A stretch of 64,000 bases of DNA from Siphonodentalium dalli. Its lineage: Eukaryota > Mollusca > Scaphopoda > Gadilida > Siphonodentaliidae. Below, piece by piece: positions 48,223 through 59,105 of the stretch (position 1 is the first letter of the stretch; each line of letters opens with the position of its first letter). The DNA lies in the NCBI GenBank assembly GCA_032622095.1, contig CP136064.1, positions 249,955,827-250,019,826 on the forward strand, written 5' to 3'. The notes under the pieces are model-generated. The model was not told the origin of the DNA. It ran no database searches and saw only the letters and a list, made by a program, of their open reading frames with translations. A program made the position numbers and the translations under genes.

Positions 48223-48479
48223 TTGACTGTGGTTTGCATTATTTTTTGGGCGCAGTTAATCGATTCTGATAACAGAAGCGTTATAAAATACAATCGAATC
48301 GGATTGAGTACATTTAATTGGCTTTAAACAAAACATAATCTTTCCGCGCGGACATGTGCGTTCTATATTCTCATAACGTTGCCTTCTCACTATAGATTAT
48401 CATAACACAAGACAGATCTCATCAGAAGATTGGATTTTACCTCTTTGCCACACGTTTCGTAACTACAGATTTGACACAA

Positions 48480-49177
48480 AACTGCTAAACGGTTGACAAG
48501 TTACACGTACGTATAAAAGATATAATGAAACAACATTGCGCGAAGTACAGAGGGGTTATGGATAGAAAAATTAAAGAAATGCGAGTAAAGCAAGTTTCAG
48601 AACTTCGAGATGCAGCTAAGTATTCAGGTAAGTCATTCTGGGACAGACTTGACAAAATGTGTTCCGACAGCCAGACCAAAAAATGCAGAGGAAACGTCAC
48701 AATAGAACAATTCGAGGAGTACTTTAAGGATTTAAACCTAAACGATTGTAATGATGAATCGGATATTTCCGACTATGTAGATATGGACTTTAACGAAAAT
48801 CACGAGTCGCATCTAAATAGACCTATAACACAAGAAGAGATTTTTAGTGCTGTAAGCAAGCTCAAGAATGGTAAGGCAGTAGGGGCGGACCAAATTTTGA
48901 ACGAATATATCAAATAATCGGTCGGTGAAATGATGAGTATTTATGTCCGCTTTTTTAATCTCATTCTGAGTAGTGGGCATTTTCCGAAACAATGGGCTGT
49001 TGGGATGATAAAACCCATCTTCAAAGGATCCGGGGATCCAAATTTACCTGAATCATATAGAGGAATCACCCTTCTAAGTTGTTTTGCTAAACTGTTTACA
49101 TCCGTTATTAATAATCGAATATCGTCGTTTGCAGAAGACAATGACCTAGTAGATAAAATTCAGACAGGTTTTCGTAA
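48480..49177 (+). mobile_element. LINE, 5'-truncated, first part of reverse transcriptase (cut by a DNA transposon)
   Basis: The frame from about 48489 (ATG at 48525) reads ...LNRPITQEEIFSAVSKLKNG-KAVGADQILNEYIK, then a TAA stop at 48915-48917, then SVGEMMSIYVRFFNLILSSG, WAVGMIKPIFKGSGDPNLPE-SYRGITLLSCFAKLF and QTGFRKG. These are the standard fingers region of non-LTR reverse transcriptases (KAVGAD, SYRGITLL, GFRKG). No apurinic endonuclease domain is present upstream, so this is a 5'-truncated copy. The frame resumes at 52404 after the inserted element, with HSTVDNIF directly following GFRKG. Confidence 0.88.
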
Positions 49178-50379
49178 GGGTGGATACACACATGCATGTA
49201 ATCTCTGTATGTAAAATACATGTATTTTACATGGCCACGCCAATAATTGACAACATTAATCACCTACGCGCGAGCAATTCGTTGTTAACAGTCCAGACAA
49301 GTGAGTAGTTATAAGCGAGGTCAAACTGTCTGCTGTCAGGATATTTAAGGCCAATCCAAAACATGTCTTCTCTTACGGATGCGGAAATTAGTCAAGTCTG
49401 TGTGATATCTGGCATTTTATTAATGCACGAACACGAGATGCGACACGTCTGGCATACAGAACATGTTCGACCATGATGCTTGTTTGGCGTGAGGTCTCGA
49501 AAGCTTCAAATCGGTAAGGGACTTAGTTGAATACATGTATATCGGTCGGAATAATCTGGACAAGAAGGTACAATATAATATGTTTTACTTAAGTAGCTCA
49601 GAGTTAGCCACCCCGCCTGGTAGCTTTCGGGATCATATATAGCCGCAAGTCGGGGATCACATATAGCCACAAGTCGGGGGAATCCAGTCTGGAGTAAACT
49701 ACATACCCACATATAAAAAATAGTGGGTCTGACGACCTTTCGTTCAGCCATATATACATAATCAACACATAGATGACCATGTAGCTATACCCACACACCA
49801 CACCAATGACCATACAGGCACACCGGATGCACCCGTACTGGATATACACAATCATACACCATACAGTCACTCCATACATACCGATTCACCTCACACCTGA
49901 CCATGACCTCTCCCTGTATACCATCTTACCATGGACAACCCACTTATAACCATATAGTCATTCATTGTATACCTACTCACATCAGTCATGACATACAATA
50001 ACTCCCTGTATACCTATTCACCTCACATATGATCACAGAGTAACCCCCTGGCTACGATCTTGGCATCCACACTGTATCCTGTAGACATTTTTTTAATCAT
50101 AATGGACCAGAATAGCCAAAGATTATGGTCCATCTCAGTTCTGTATCATTGTTCTGCCCATTTCCTTTCAATAATTATGGCAAAAATAACAAAAGAGGTT
50201 CTCGGTAAAATTACATACTTTAAAATGAATTTGTCATGCCCCATACGGAACTGGGACAACTTGGAATAGAACATGTAGTTGTCAGTTAATGAACTAACAC
50301 GTATAATAAGCAAGTGAGTCACAATTTGCTACCTTTTCGGATAATGCAGAGAATGTTCGGGATATATGTAAAAAATTAG

Positions 50380-51180
50380 CATTTTACAAATTTGGTTGCC
50401 ATTTTGGAAGCCATCTTGAGCAATTTGGTTTATAAACACCGTAGTGTGGCACATTTAAGATAGACCAAAACAATAAACACCTTTCAATCCAAAGATAGTT
50501 ATATTTTACCTGAAAAAATGGTCCAAACCTGAAAACTGAATTTTTGCCAATATTTATGTCAAGTTTTTTAGAGAAAAGTCCAATATTTTTGACGATGTCA
50601 GTGGTGAAAATAGTAACAATTAACCATGGTGCATCAGACATGTTAGTATTCAATGTATAGAATGCAGAATGGCCAATTTTATACATCAACACAACTTGTA
50701 AGCGATTGCAGGACACGCTGGTGTAATATTTACCATTTTCCATATTTTGGCGGCCATATTGGCAGCCATTTTGAGCCAAAGTAAGAATTTTGGTTCCAGT
50801 GATTTGGAATATGCATAGGTAATGATATGCCTTACAAAGTTCTCTTCATTTCTTGTTGAAATATGACTAGAATCCCAATTGTGATTTTTTTGGTGAAATT
50901 TTATACCGCATTCTGTACAATGGAATTTTTGAGGGATCGGAAGGGGTTAGGACCCCAATAATTGCATATTTAATTGCTCCAATGATCAGTTAATATACAA
51001 AGCACAAAATAAAGTTGTATTACTCAACCAGTTCCAAACAGCATGAATTGATCTAGAAGATATTTGTGAAAAAATTAGTATTTTCAACTTCCGATGGCCA
51101 TTTTGGCGGCCATCTTGGATGGTGAGTTTCAATTTTGGCCCCAAAAAAGTGTCATTATGTCTTAGCTTCACGAAAATATA
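50380..51180 (-). repeat. Dispersed repeat of the ATGGCGGCC family inside the 3.2 kb element
   Basis: GTTGCCATTTTGGAAGCCAT at 50396, TATTTTGGCGGCCATATTGG near 50743, and ATTTTGGCGGCCATCTTGGA near 51100, with CATTTCTTGTTGAAATATGA between, follow the same order as 28437-28830. The copy is more diverged than the pair at 24838 and 28437. Confidence 0.7.
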
Positions 51181-51414
51181 TACATTTGTATACATTTTAC
51201 CAGATTTTCCCGCTATAATTTTCATAAAACAGGCTCACTTATAGTTCTAGAAAATGGATCGGGTTGTGGGGGCTGGGGGTAACAAGTCTCGTTCTTATCA
51301 GAAAACGACATGAATATATATTTCTTAAGTTGATCGTATCGATTTAGGGATATATTGGTTGTAATAGTGCAACGTTCCAGGGGTGTACGCACACACACAC
51401 ACACTTGGGCGAAT

Positions 51415-51890
51415 GCAATCATGTAAATAAAAGTGATTTTTTACGTTTTGAGGGGTGACCTGATGACCCCCTTCTTATCTTAAAACCCCAGGAAAAGTTC
51501 CTTCTTAAGTTGTGTTTTTATAATTAGTATATATCAAAGTACTTTGAGACCAAAAATTATGGATGTACGCGAAAGTGTAAACAAATGTGAAAAATCACGT
51601 TTTGGGGTTCAGCATGGGACCCCCTTTCTTATCTGAAAACCCCAGGAAAATCCCTTTCTTAAGTTGTGTTTTCTTAATCAGTACACTTGGGAGTATCATC
51701 AAACCAAAATTCATCGATGTACGCGGAAGTGTAAATAGAAGTGATTTTTGGCAGTTTTTGGGGTTCAGCAGCCCCTAAACCCAGGAATGCGCATCTTAAG
51801 AAATCGGTTTTTCAGAATGTTCCATTATTGGTACCAACTTTAGGGGGTCAAACCTTTTGTACGCAAAAGTGTAAATAGAACATATGCGGG
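51415..51890 (+). repeat. Tandem repeat, about three units of 160 bp
   Basis: AAACCCCAGGAAAA at about 51482 and 51643, TTCTTAAGTTGTGTTTT after each, and GATGTACGCG(A/G)AAGTGTAAA at about 51562 and 51717. A degraded third unit ends near 51880 (GTACGCAAAAGTGTAAATAG). Confidence 0.8.
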
Positions 51891-52403
51891 CTCCCTAACT
51901 ATTAGGGTACAACTGGCCAATCTTCGGAGCTAATAATACGGCTGTGTAAGGCCGGGAGGGTTTCGGTGGGGTTGGTGGTAGAATTGTGTTGTTATTCGCT
52001 CGTTTTGGCTGCGGTGGTACTACTGCCGGTACTGGGGAACTGATAGATCATTTTGTTATGTCATTTAAATTTTTTTTAGTTATGTAGTTGTTTTAGCAGA
52101 TAATCCCGACATTCATGTATTTTTGATTCGTGGCCGTTGATTTGTGTTATTTTTTGACAACATGGGCGACAAATCGCCTGGCCAATCTAAAACATAATTC
52201 GTTCTGAGTCCAAGAGATCCTCATAAATTGACATTTTTTATAATTTCAAGAAGATCTGTCTTAGTTATTGTACATATTATTTTGGATCCCGGAAGCTAGC
52301 TGTTTCCCTTAATTGTCAGTAAAACAACCGCCGAACGAAAAGTCACAAACCCTGCAACTATTAATTCCGATTCTGATTACATGCATGTGTGTATCCACCC
52401 TAA

Positions 52404-54205
52404 GGGTCACTCAACAGTAGATAATATATTTATTCTACATGCTCTAATAAACGTATACCTACAGGGCGGACGGAAGATTTATTGTACTTTTATTGATTTC
52501 CGCAAAGCATTTGATACTGTATGGAGAGATGCTCTATGGTTGAAACTTATGCAAGCAGATATAAACGGTAAGATACTACAGGTAATACGAAGCATGTACG
52601 ACAATATAAAATTATGTGTGAACAATAATAATTCGCAATCAGACTTCTTTATCAGCCAGATTGGTTTATTTCAAGGTGAACCAATGTCACCTCTTTTATT
52701 TTCTTTGTTTGTGAACGATATACAAAGTTTTCTGAGCGACTGTGCAATCTCAAACTTGAACTATTTTGATGAGAAATACTTTGAACATATTGGCTGTTTT
52801 ATAAATATATTGTGTTTATTATATGCAGATGATACCGTGATCCTCTCAGACTCGGAGGACAATATGCATCGTGCACTTTCAGCATTCGCTGATTATGCCG
52901 AGGCATGGAATCTGCAAGTTAATACAATGAAAACGAAAATGGTAATTTTTACAAACAAATGGTCAAAGAACTTACCAATATTCACTTATAGGGGCCAAGA
53001 AATACAAATTCTAAAAGAATTTAAATACCTCGGTATTAAATTATTTTACAATGGTAGATTCTGTCAATCGATTAAGCAGACCCAGAATACAGCAACGAGA
53101 AAGCTGCAGCTGCCTCTAGATATTATGTTTAAATTGTTTGACTCTATGATTATGCCGATTATGCTGAATGGTGGTGAAGTTTGGTGTTTCGAGAAAACTC
53201 AAATTTTGGAGACCATACATCTTAAATTCTGCAAAATTATCACAACAATGAAGTCTAGCACACCAAACTACATGGTATATGCAGAATTGGGGAGATACCC
53301 CGTAATGATCGAAATCATATTGGTCAAAACTAGTATCGCACGAAGGATCAGAATTAGCTAAAAATGTATTCCTTCTACTCAGGTATCTCAATGATGGTGA
53401 TGTCATACTACAAAACAAGATTAAATGGATTTCGTTTATCAAAGAAACTCTGCGAGAAGTAAATATGTAAAGTGCGTGGCAGAATCAGTCACCACTAAGC
53501 AAGACAGACATGAAACACATGAAAGCGAAATTAATAGAGCAACACACATGTTGCCTCTTCGGCAATCTAAATATGTCTATTTCAAGCCGTGCCATATTTT
53601 ATCGAAACATAAAGGATTCTGTCAGATTGAGCCGATACTTAGTATATATGCCATCTCATCTAGCTACGTATTTACTGAAATTTAGAACAGCCAATCACAG
53701 ACTACCGGTAGAGCAATGCAGATGGAATAAAAGTACATGTAAAGACACGAAATGCCCGTTATGTGGCGAAAATGTATGTGATGAATACCATTTTGTTATT
53801 TTGTGTACTGAACTCAACGATCTGCGAGAAACCTATATACCGAAGTATTACTGGGAAAACCCTAACAGAAATAAATTCTACAGACTGCTGTCACTGCTTA
53901 ACATAAGTATATTGAAAAGAGTGAGCATTTTCTTAAAATTAGCATTTATAAAGTTACCATGAAGCAAGTATTACATTATATTATATATAATGTAAATATT
54001 ATATGAAACCATTTCAGAAAACATATTCCCAAATGTATTAGCATTATTTGTATTTATTATCAATATCATATAATATGATGAACTCATTTATTGATATATA
54101 TGTATGTTGTGTATTGTTTGTATAATGTTGTGTAAATAAGTTGTATGGCATGTTGCAACTTAGATGTTGACTTTGCTAATAAACAATTCAATTCGACAAT
54201 TCAAT
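52404..54205 (+). mobile_element. LINE, second part: reverse transcriptase palm and C-terminal zinc-knuckle-like region
   Basis: HSTVDNIFILHALINVYL continues the finger domain. FIDFRKAFDTVW holds the first catalytic Asp, FQGEPMSPLLFSLFVNDI is the QGxxxSP motif, and YADDTVIL carries the catalytic Asp pair. The main frame is open to 53361, after which the reading shifts. The C-terminal part reads in other frames to 53962 and includes CKDTKCPLCGENVCDEYHF-VILC, a C-x2-C-x8-H-x4-C pattern usual at the end of this kind of LINE protein. The tail contains AATAAACAATTCAATTCGAC and a second AATTCAATT, ending near 54205. At least one stop and one or more frameshifts show it is inactive. The clade (Jockey, CR1 or I-like) is not resolved by eye. 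Confidence 0.88.
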
Positions 54206-54255
54206 TGACTGAGTCTGGCTATTAAGTGCAAGTGCAACGCCAAGCGTTGTATATA

Positions 54256-54270
54256 CCCCCCCCCCCCCCC
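54256..54270 (+). repeat. polyC tract, 15 bases
   Basis: It follows ATATA just after the LINE tail. It is one of several pure C runs in this otherwise AT-rich window. Confidence 0.9.
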
Positions 54271-54423
54271 GACGTGCACTGAGTTTAGAGGGTGCACATG
54301 GGCACACTAAATATTTGTATGAATGGAAACAATATTATTTACTAAATCCAAGAAGGTCCGGTCGTCACTCTGATGAAATCAATGGATAAAAGCCATTGTA
54401 TCCTATCCCTCAAATTTAGCTTT

Positions 54424-54780
54424 ATATCACTATTCCAAAGATATTCAAATCCAAGTGCTGGTGCTCTTGGTTGAGTAACAATGCATATCAATGTTCCAAC
54501 GATAATAAAATCGAACTATTGGTATACTGTCCATTGAGTAACAATTCATATCACTATTCCAAAGATATTCAAATCCAACTGTTGGTACTGTTGGTTGAGT
54601 AGCAATGCATATCATTATTCCAAAGATAATCAAATTCAACTGTTGGTATAATACAATTGGTCGAATAGCCATGTATGCATATCACTATTCCAAAGATATT
54701 CAAATCCGACTGTTGGTATACTTTTGGTTGAGTAGCCATGCATATTAATATTACAAAGATATTCAAATCCAACTCTTGAC
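54424..54780 (+). repeat. Tandem repeat, six imperfect units of about 62 bp
   Basis: The phrase TATTCCAAAGATATTCAAAT (with variants) begins near 54429, 54554 and 54685, with diverged units between and after. Each is followed by CAACTGTTGGTA and TTGGTTGAGTAGCAATGCAT. The minus-strand open stretches over this region (75 and 85 codons) are shadows of the array. Confidence 0.85.
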
Positions 54781-54814
54781 TATGGTACCAATGAATGGAC
54801 AAACCCCACAGTAA

Positions 54815-55967
54815 GGGCGCGTACACATGGCGGGCAAGAAAATATCAGGTATGCCCCATGTGACTTACTTGATCAATCAAATAAATAATACCGGAAAATA
54901 TCCGACGAAGGCAGCGCGCTGATATCTTATCGCCAGTTGGTGATATGCGTTCACCTCGATTGGTGGCCATCGATATCCGTTATCTAATCTCTATAAGGGA
55001 CGCACTGCATGGTAACCGTTCACGCACTCGAGTAATGATCCATCAATATTATCGCCTGTTTCAAAAATTGACTTCGTAATTCCATTTTGGAATGTTTGAC
55101 ATAATCGCTGAGCTATTATATGGATATGCGTGGGGACATATATATCTTTTGAGGGTTTCCGCTGACGGAGGATGTCCATGGATTTCCAACTGCACCCCCT
55201 CTTGAATCGGGCCAAAGACCCAAGATCACATAATTGAATTTGCACACCACCCATCGTCTTTGAATTTCCCATATGGTACCTCACATACCTTGAATTTTGA
55301 CTGGACACCGGGGAGTGAAGAAATTCTAAACCAATAATTTGACCAAAGTAGGAAAAATGCAAATGTTGGTCTAAAAACACGAATTCCACATACATTAATG
55401 GTTGAAAAATCAGACTACAAGAACAATTTCAAACCATTGTTGGTGTGAAATTTCAACTAATATTGTTTCCAAGTTGGCGGGGGTCTCATGTCCCCACATG
55501 CACCCAAGTAAGTTCGGTAACGTAATGTACACCACAGCACCATGCACCAAGCAACAATTTCCTGAAAACTCATATGGGGTCTCAATGGGGGTGGGGTTAT
55601 CCGATTTGCCACAAAACCATAATAACATTTGTCACCCCACATATACATGCACTATGAAATTATAACATTTCCAAATTTCCAAATAACGTGACCACTTTCT
55701 CATTATCAGCAACGTTGCTAATCCCACCCGACTTAGGTAATACATGTCAGCAGTTGGAAATTTCAAAAAGCTATGAATTGCCAAAATGGACTATAGGTTA
55801 TTTACCGGACGCAATTCACTTGAACCAGCATGACTAATACTGTTCTGATTGAGCTCAATCAACGCCGTCTAAACCGACGCGTTCTCACGGGCGTAATCTT
55901 TGCAGCAAGAAAATATCAGTGTGGAATTTTACCTGATATTTTCTTGCAGCTTCATGTGTACGCGCCC
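54815..55967. mobile_element. 1153-bp DNA element with TAA target duplication
   Basis: The left end is GGGCGCGTACACATGGCGGG followed by CAAGAAAATATCAGGTA. The right end is its mirror, TACCTGATATTTTCTTGCAG then CTTCATGTGTACGCGCCC. TAA lies at 54812-54814 and 55968-55970. A subterminal hairpin repeats GCAAGAAAATATCAG inside the right end (55907-55948). A 134-codon minus-strand open stretch (54991-55395) resembles no transposase, so the element is probably a non-autonomous Harbinger-type copy. Confidence 0.82.
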
Positions 55968-56247
55968 TAAGTGAGTATCCTTTACCCCAAAACATACCTA
56001 AGCACAAACCAAACCGACGATCCATGCCCGAGTTAACAAGATTCGTACGGACACAAACTTTCCAAATTTCCAAGTCAAACACGTATAAGTATGTCAATAT
56101 TCTGTTCCCCAAGTTGTGCTATATATTACCATGCTAAGGACACCGATAACACCCGAGTTACAAGGTGGTCAGTAATAAGCGAGATCACTGCATGGGTCGC
56201 GGACGTATTGGATCCATCCAGCCAGTTCCGTGGTTTCAGAGATTCGT

Positions 56248-56401
56248 CCAGCCCGGTTCCGTTGTTTTAGTGATAGAAGTCAAAGTTATGGAGAAAAAGT
56301 TCCATATATAGAGCTTTTGAATAGTCATGACTTCCAAATATGGAAATGCTACTCCAGAACTTTGGCCTGTAACACTAAAACCACGGTACCGGGCCTGGTG
56401 G
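56248..56401. mobile_element. Inverted-repeat MITE-like element, about 154 bp
   Basis: CCAGCCCGGTTCCGTTGTTT and TAGTGATAGAAGTCAAAGTT on the left are mirrored by AACTTTGGCCTGTAACACTA and AAACCACGGTACCGGGCCTGG on the right. GGATCCAT strings lie on both sides. The open stretches across it are shadows. Confidence 0.65.
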
Positions 56402-57105
56402 ATCCATGCAATATGGCCGCGAGTTAGTTCGCACGAACTGACTGGTGGATCCATGCATCGCTCAAAAGTATGTGATCTGTATGTCAGCTAGAGATGGGGA
56501 GGGGTGGGGCGTTGCATAACCGATTGAGGATTTTAGGATGGTGTGGAAAGGAGTACTTTTTTCATAAAACTTGGTGTCAGATTTGATTTTCTTGTGCATT
56601 AGATGTAAAGATTTTTGTATTATATTAGCTAGGCGTTCATTAATTGCATCGCAAGTGCACATTCTCTTGGTTTAGAAGTACATTTTGGACAAATCTCTGT
56701 GATCGGAATTTGAGGGGGGGTGACGGCGAAAGACATTACTCTTAAAACTCGGACGTCAGTTAAGTTTCTTTTTTTGCGCATTAGATTAGGCGATCCCCAA
56801 ATAATAAACAATCATTTTCTAGAAATGGAAACGGAATTTCGAAAACAAATCTGCGATCTGAATTGGTTGGGGAGGGGGTGACGAATTACTTTATTCTTAA
56901 AACTTAAATGTCAGATGAGTTTACATGATGCGATTAATATGGATTTACATGTACGAGCTCAAAGCTGATTGCAATATACCACCACCAACATAATAACAAC
57001 AACAACAACAACAACCATAACTTCCTTGATTGTGAGGGGCGGGGGCTACATTGTTATAATGACCGATTTCCCTAAACTTTAATTTGATGTTTACAGCGTA
57101 CGTAC

Positions 57106-57661
57106 CTGCGATGAATGATAAACAACCGTTCTCCAGTGATGCATCCTCCAATGCGATCCAGATTCCCACCAGCTTCAATGGCGTCGTGAACAGAAAGGTC
57201 GAATCCTGATGCGCGGTGACCTTCCCACCACAACGAGGCTGCTTGAATATATACATGCTCTGTGGAATTACAGGATCAACGAGTCTTAGACTTTTACACA
57301 AGTCTTTCATTTTGTCACCAAACGTCACCCTTCTAAATGCAGGTGTATACATATGGAGGGCATGTCCAATTTTATTCAGAGATAATTGCTTTTCAACGTT
57401 CAATGATCCCTTGTCGTCGAAGACGCCATCTTCAAAAAAGAACCCTATCCTATCGCCACTGTTGAGAAAGTATTCATCGCGTGAGGAGCATTTCATGCCA
57501 TCGTCAGTTTTAAACACTGTGTTGTGTTCCTCTGGATTCATCTCATCTATGATCTCCCGACATCCTTTCTTCAAAGATTCAATTTCGTCTTCAGACAAAA
57601 AGTTCTCAATCGTGAAGAAACCGTCATTTTGGAATTTCTGAAGCTGGGCTGGCGATGCCAT
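57106..57661 (-). CDS. PHYHD1: PHYHD1-like protein, coding exon 1 (residues 1-185 plus first base of codon 186)
   Basis: This exon encodes the N-terminal two thirds of a phytanoyl-CoA dioxygenase-domain protein. The start MASPAQLQKFQNDGFF is the typical family opening, and AAAATGG is a favourable initiation context. The iron-binding pair is visible as TAHQDSTF, with His151 and Asp153 forming the HxD motif. The stretch QSMYIFKQPRCGGKV before it and WIALEDASLENGCLSFIAG after it are typical of PHYHD1 and PhyH folds. Open reading continues past the donor (TYAVNIK...), but this is intron: the GTACGT donor and the exact continuation in exon 2 show where the exon ends. No signal peptide or membrane segment is seen, so a cytosolic protein is expected. 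No frame damage is seen. Confidence 0.92.
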
Positions 57662-57669
57662 TTTCTATG

Positions 57670-58854
57670 AAATAAATCAATGTTTTATCAAAAATATGAC
57701 AATGACCAAATTAGTAAAATTTCCCGTGGCCCTCGCCCACTATATTAAAGACACTGCTGACGTGTAATGAACTGAATGCCATTGAACGTTACTGGAAATT
57801 GTTTGTCTAGTCTACCAGAATCTTGTCTTCATTAAAATATGATAAACCTATGATAATTGACATTATTCTTCACATCTCTTAAATAACCATGTTGACATCT
57901 CAGAAGAGCTAGGTCACAATCACATCCCAACACCATTCATTCATAGCAACAACATCGCAAGCATCACAGTGACTAATTGCTTGCAACCATAATATAGCTG
58001 ATAGTTATGGGAGAAACTTTTTGCGAATTTCACCAATGTAATCACCTATCGGGGGAGTGAAACTACTTTAAGTGCTTCATTTCTAGTCAACAGAGAAAAC
58101 TGGAACACATGCAAGCTGTTTTTAACTAAAATATAGTATTTGGATAAAAAATAAATGATCTATAGGAGAATACTTGTTTTGGCCTACGGGACAATCCTCC
58201 CACCCTGGGGACATTGTGAATCGCACTTTTTATCCGCCCCCAAATTCATCATCGCGCGATCAAATTTAAGCAGAAAATACACAAAATTTAAACATGCATG
58301 GAAGCTTATTCTCATAATGTATTGCGATCATTCCGTCACTCCGAAGCCTTTCTCATCCAACCGTTGTTGACATTTTTTTGTTTGATGCTGGGTTCATCAA
58401 TCAAATTGTGCACAGTGGTGCCCGAATAAAAACAATAACAAAAAATCCATCAAAACAAACTCACTGGTGGTCACTCACTCACTATCCGTGCCCGCAACGA
58501 GGTTCATACAGAATATTTTCCCGCAGCATGCATGGTTTTTATATAATGACCAGAGCGTGATCTCAGCTCAAACATAATATATGGACTATCGAATCTAAAC
58601 CAACATCAAATGTATAGGCTTTGTAAAACTTAACTTTAAACCCCAAGTATACCTTTAAATGTCTAAGACACGCTTATATATATATATCCAACAACCTCCT
58701 ATATGCATACACACGGGCCATAAGAGTAAATTCTATATGACAGGTTATGCATATTCTCACCTGGTAAAATGATCCGCACGATGTTCTCGTTTCTCAGACT
58801 GACCGCGTTTTTATTCTCTCGACACAAACTGCACACATTATTATGTCTATAACA
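57670..58854. other. No further gene seen; region upstream of the PHYHD1-like start
   Basis: This is where the promoter and any 5' non-coding exon of the PHYHD1-like gene should lie (minus strand). No strong TATA box or CpG-rich island is visible. An (AT)n run lies at 58675-58688. Confidence 0.4.
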
Positions 58855-59105
58855 AGACTTGAAATAGTGTGTCTGTCATTTGCAGAATGAGGTTCCCAGA
58901 GGGTGAATTTAGTGATGCTACCCCGCATAGCGGGCTAGCATCACCAAATTCACCCTCTGGGAACCTCATTCTGCTGAGGTGTAAGCAGAATGGGGTCCCC
59001 AGAGGGTGAATTTGGTGATGCTAGCCCGCTATGCGGGGTAGCATCACTAAATTCACCCTCTGGGGACCTCATTCTGCAAATGACAGGCACACTATTTCAA
59101 GGCTT
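58855..59105. mobile_element. Palindrome made of two palindromes
   Basis: The outer arms start CTTGAAATAGTGTGTCTGTC and end with the mirror GACAGGCACACTATTTCAAG. Each half is itself a hairpin: 58882-58974 and 58985-59077 each read GCAGAATG..., AGAGGGTGAATTT, GTGATGCTA(C/G)CCCGC and back again. The four arm segments differ at only a few bases. There is no coding frame and no other copy in the window. Confidence 0.9.

Larger units (their letters stand above)
49178..52400. mobile_element. 3223-bp DNA element inserted in the LINE, TAA duplication, perfect 26-bp inverted ends
   Basis: The left end 49178-49203 starts GGGTGGATACACACATGCAT; the right end 52375-52400 is its exact reverse complement. 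TAA flanks both sides (49175-49177 and 52401-52403). Removing the element and one TAA restores the LINE reading GFRKG-HSTVDN, which proves the insertion. TAA duplication with G-rich ends fits PIF/Harbinger. The interior has no transposase that I recognise; instead it holds ATGGCGGCC-family repeats (50380-51180) and a 160-bp tandem (51415-51890). It is therefore non-autonomous, or a superfamily with an unrecognised protein. A perfect 20-bp palindrome (49211-49230) sits just inside the left end. Confidence 0.88.
44547..57105 (-). other. Intron 1 of the PHYHD1-like gene, packed with transposable elements
   Basis: It is bounded by GTACGT and TTCCAG on the minus strand. From high to low coordinate it contains an inverted-repeat MITE (56248-56401), a 1153-bp TAA-flanked element (54815-55967), a 62-bp tandem array, a plus-strand LINE cut by a 3.2 kb DNA transposon, a degenerate 150-bp array with polyC and ACAG repeats, and a duplicated acceptor. 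No further exon is needed: the two flanking exons already give a full-length protein. Confidence 0.85.
44137..57661 (-). other. PHYHD1: PHYHD1-like gene, two coding exons with a 12.6 kb intron
   Basis: The gene span runs from the ATG at 57661 to a possible ATTAAA signal at 44137-44142. The two exons join to a 292-residue protein, very close to the usual PHYHD1 length (about 291 aa). The donor (exon ...CGCAG, intron GTACGT) lies at 57106/57105 and the acceptor (intron ...TTCCAG) at 44547/44546. The split codon is G|GT, giving the conserved join FIA-G-SHKEG. The only intron seen is 12,559 bp and is filled with transposons, most of them on the opposite strand. PHYHD1 family members are Fe(II)/2-oxoglutarate-dependent dioxygenases related to phytanoyl-CoA hydroxylase; the physiological substrate is not settled. 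A 5' non-coding exon is possible, because TTTATTTCATAG sits just before the ATG. Confidence 0.9.

Noticed and set aside
50384-50779. 131-codon minus-strand frame inside the 3.2 kb element, considered as its transposase
   Set aside because: It lies wholly within ATGGCGGCC-family repeat sequence and has no transposase motif.
54991-55395. 134-codon minus-strand frame inside the 1153-bp TAA element, considered as a transposase
   Set aside because: No DDE, helix-turn-helix or Myb-like signature is visible, and the frame is far too short for a transposase.
56945-57105. Continuation of the exon 1 frame (TYAVNIKLKF... with a poly-Cys run)
   Set aside because: It lies after a strong GTACGT donor and does not match the family, whereas exon 2 continues exactly.
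57216-57641. 141-codon plus-strand frame
   Set aside because: Antisense shadow of exon 1 of the PHYHD1-like gene.
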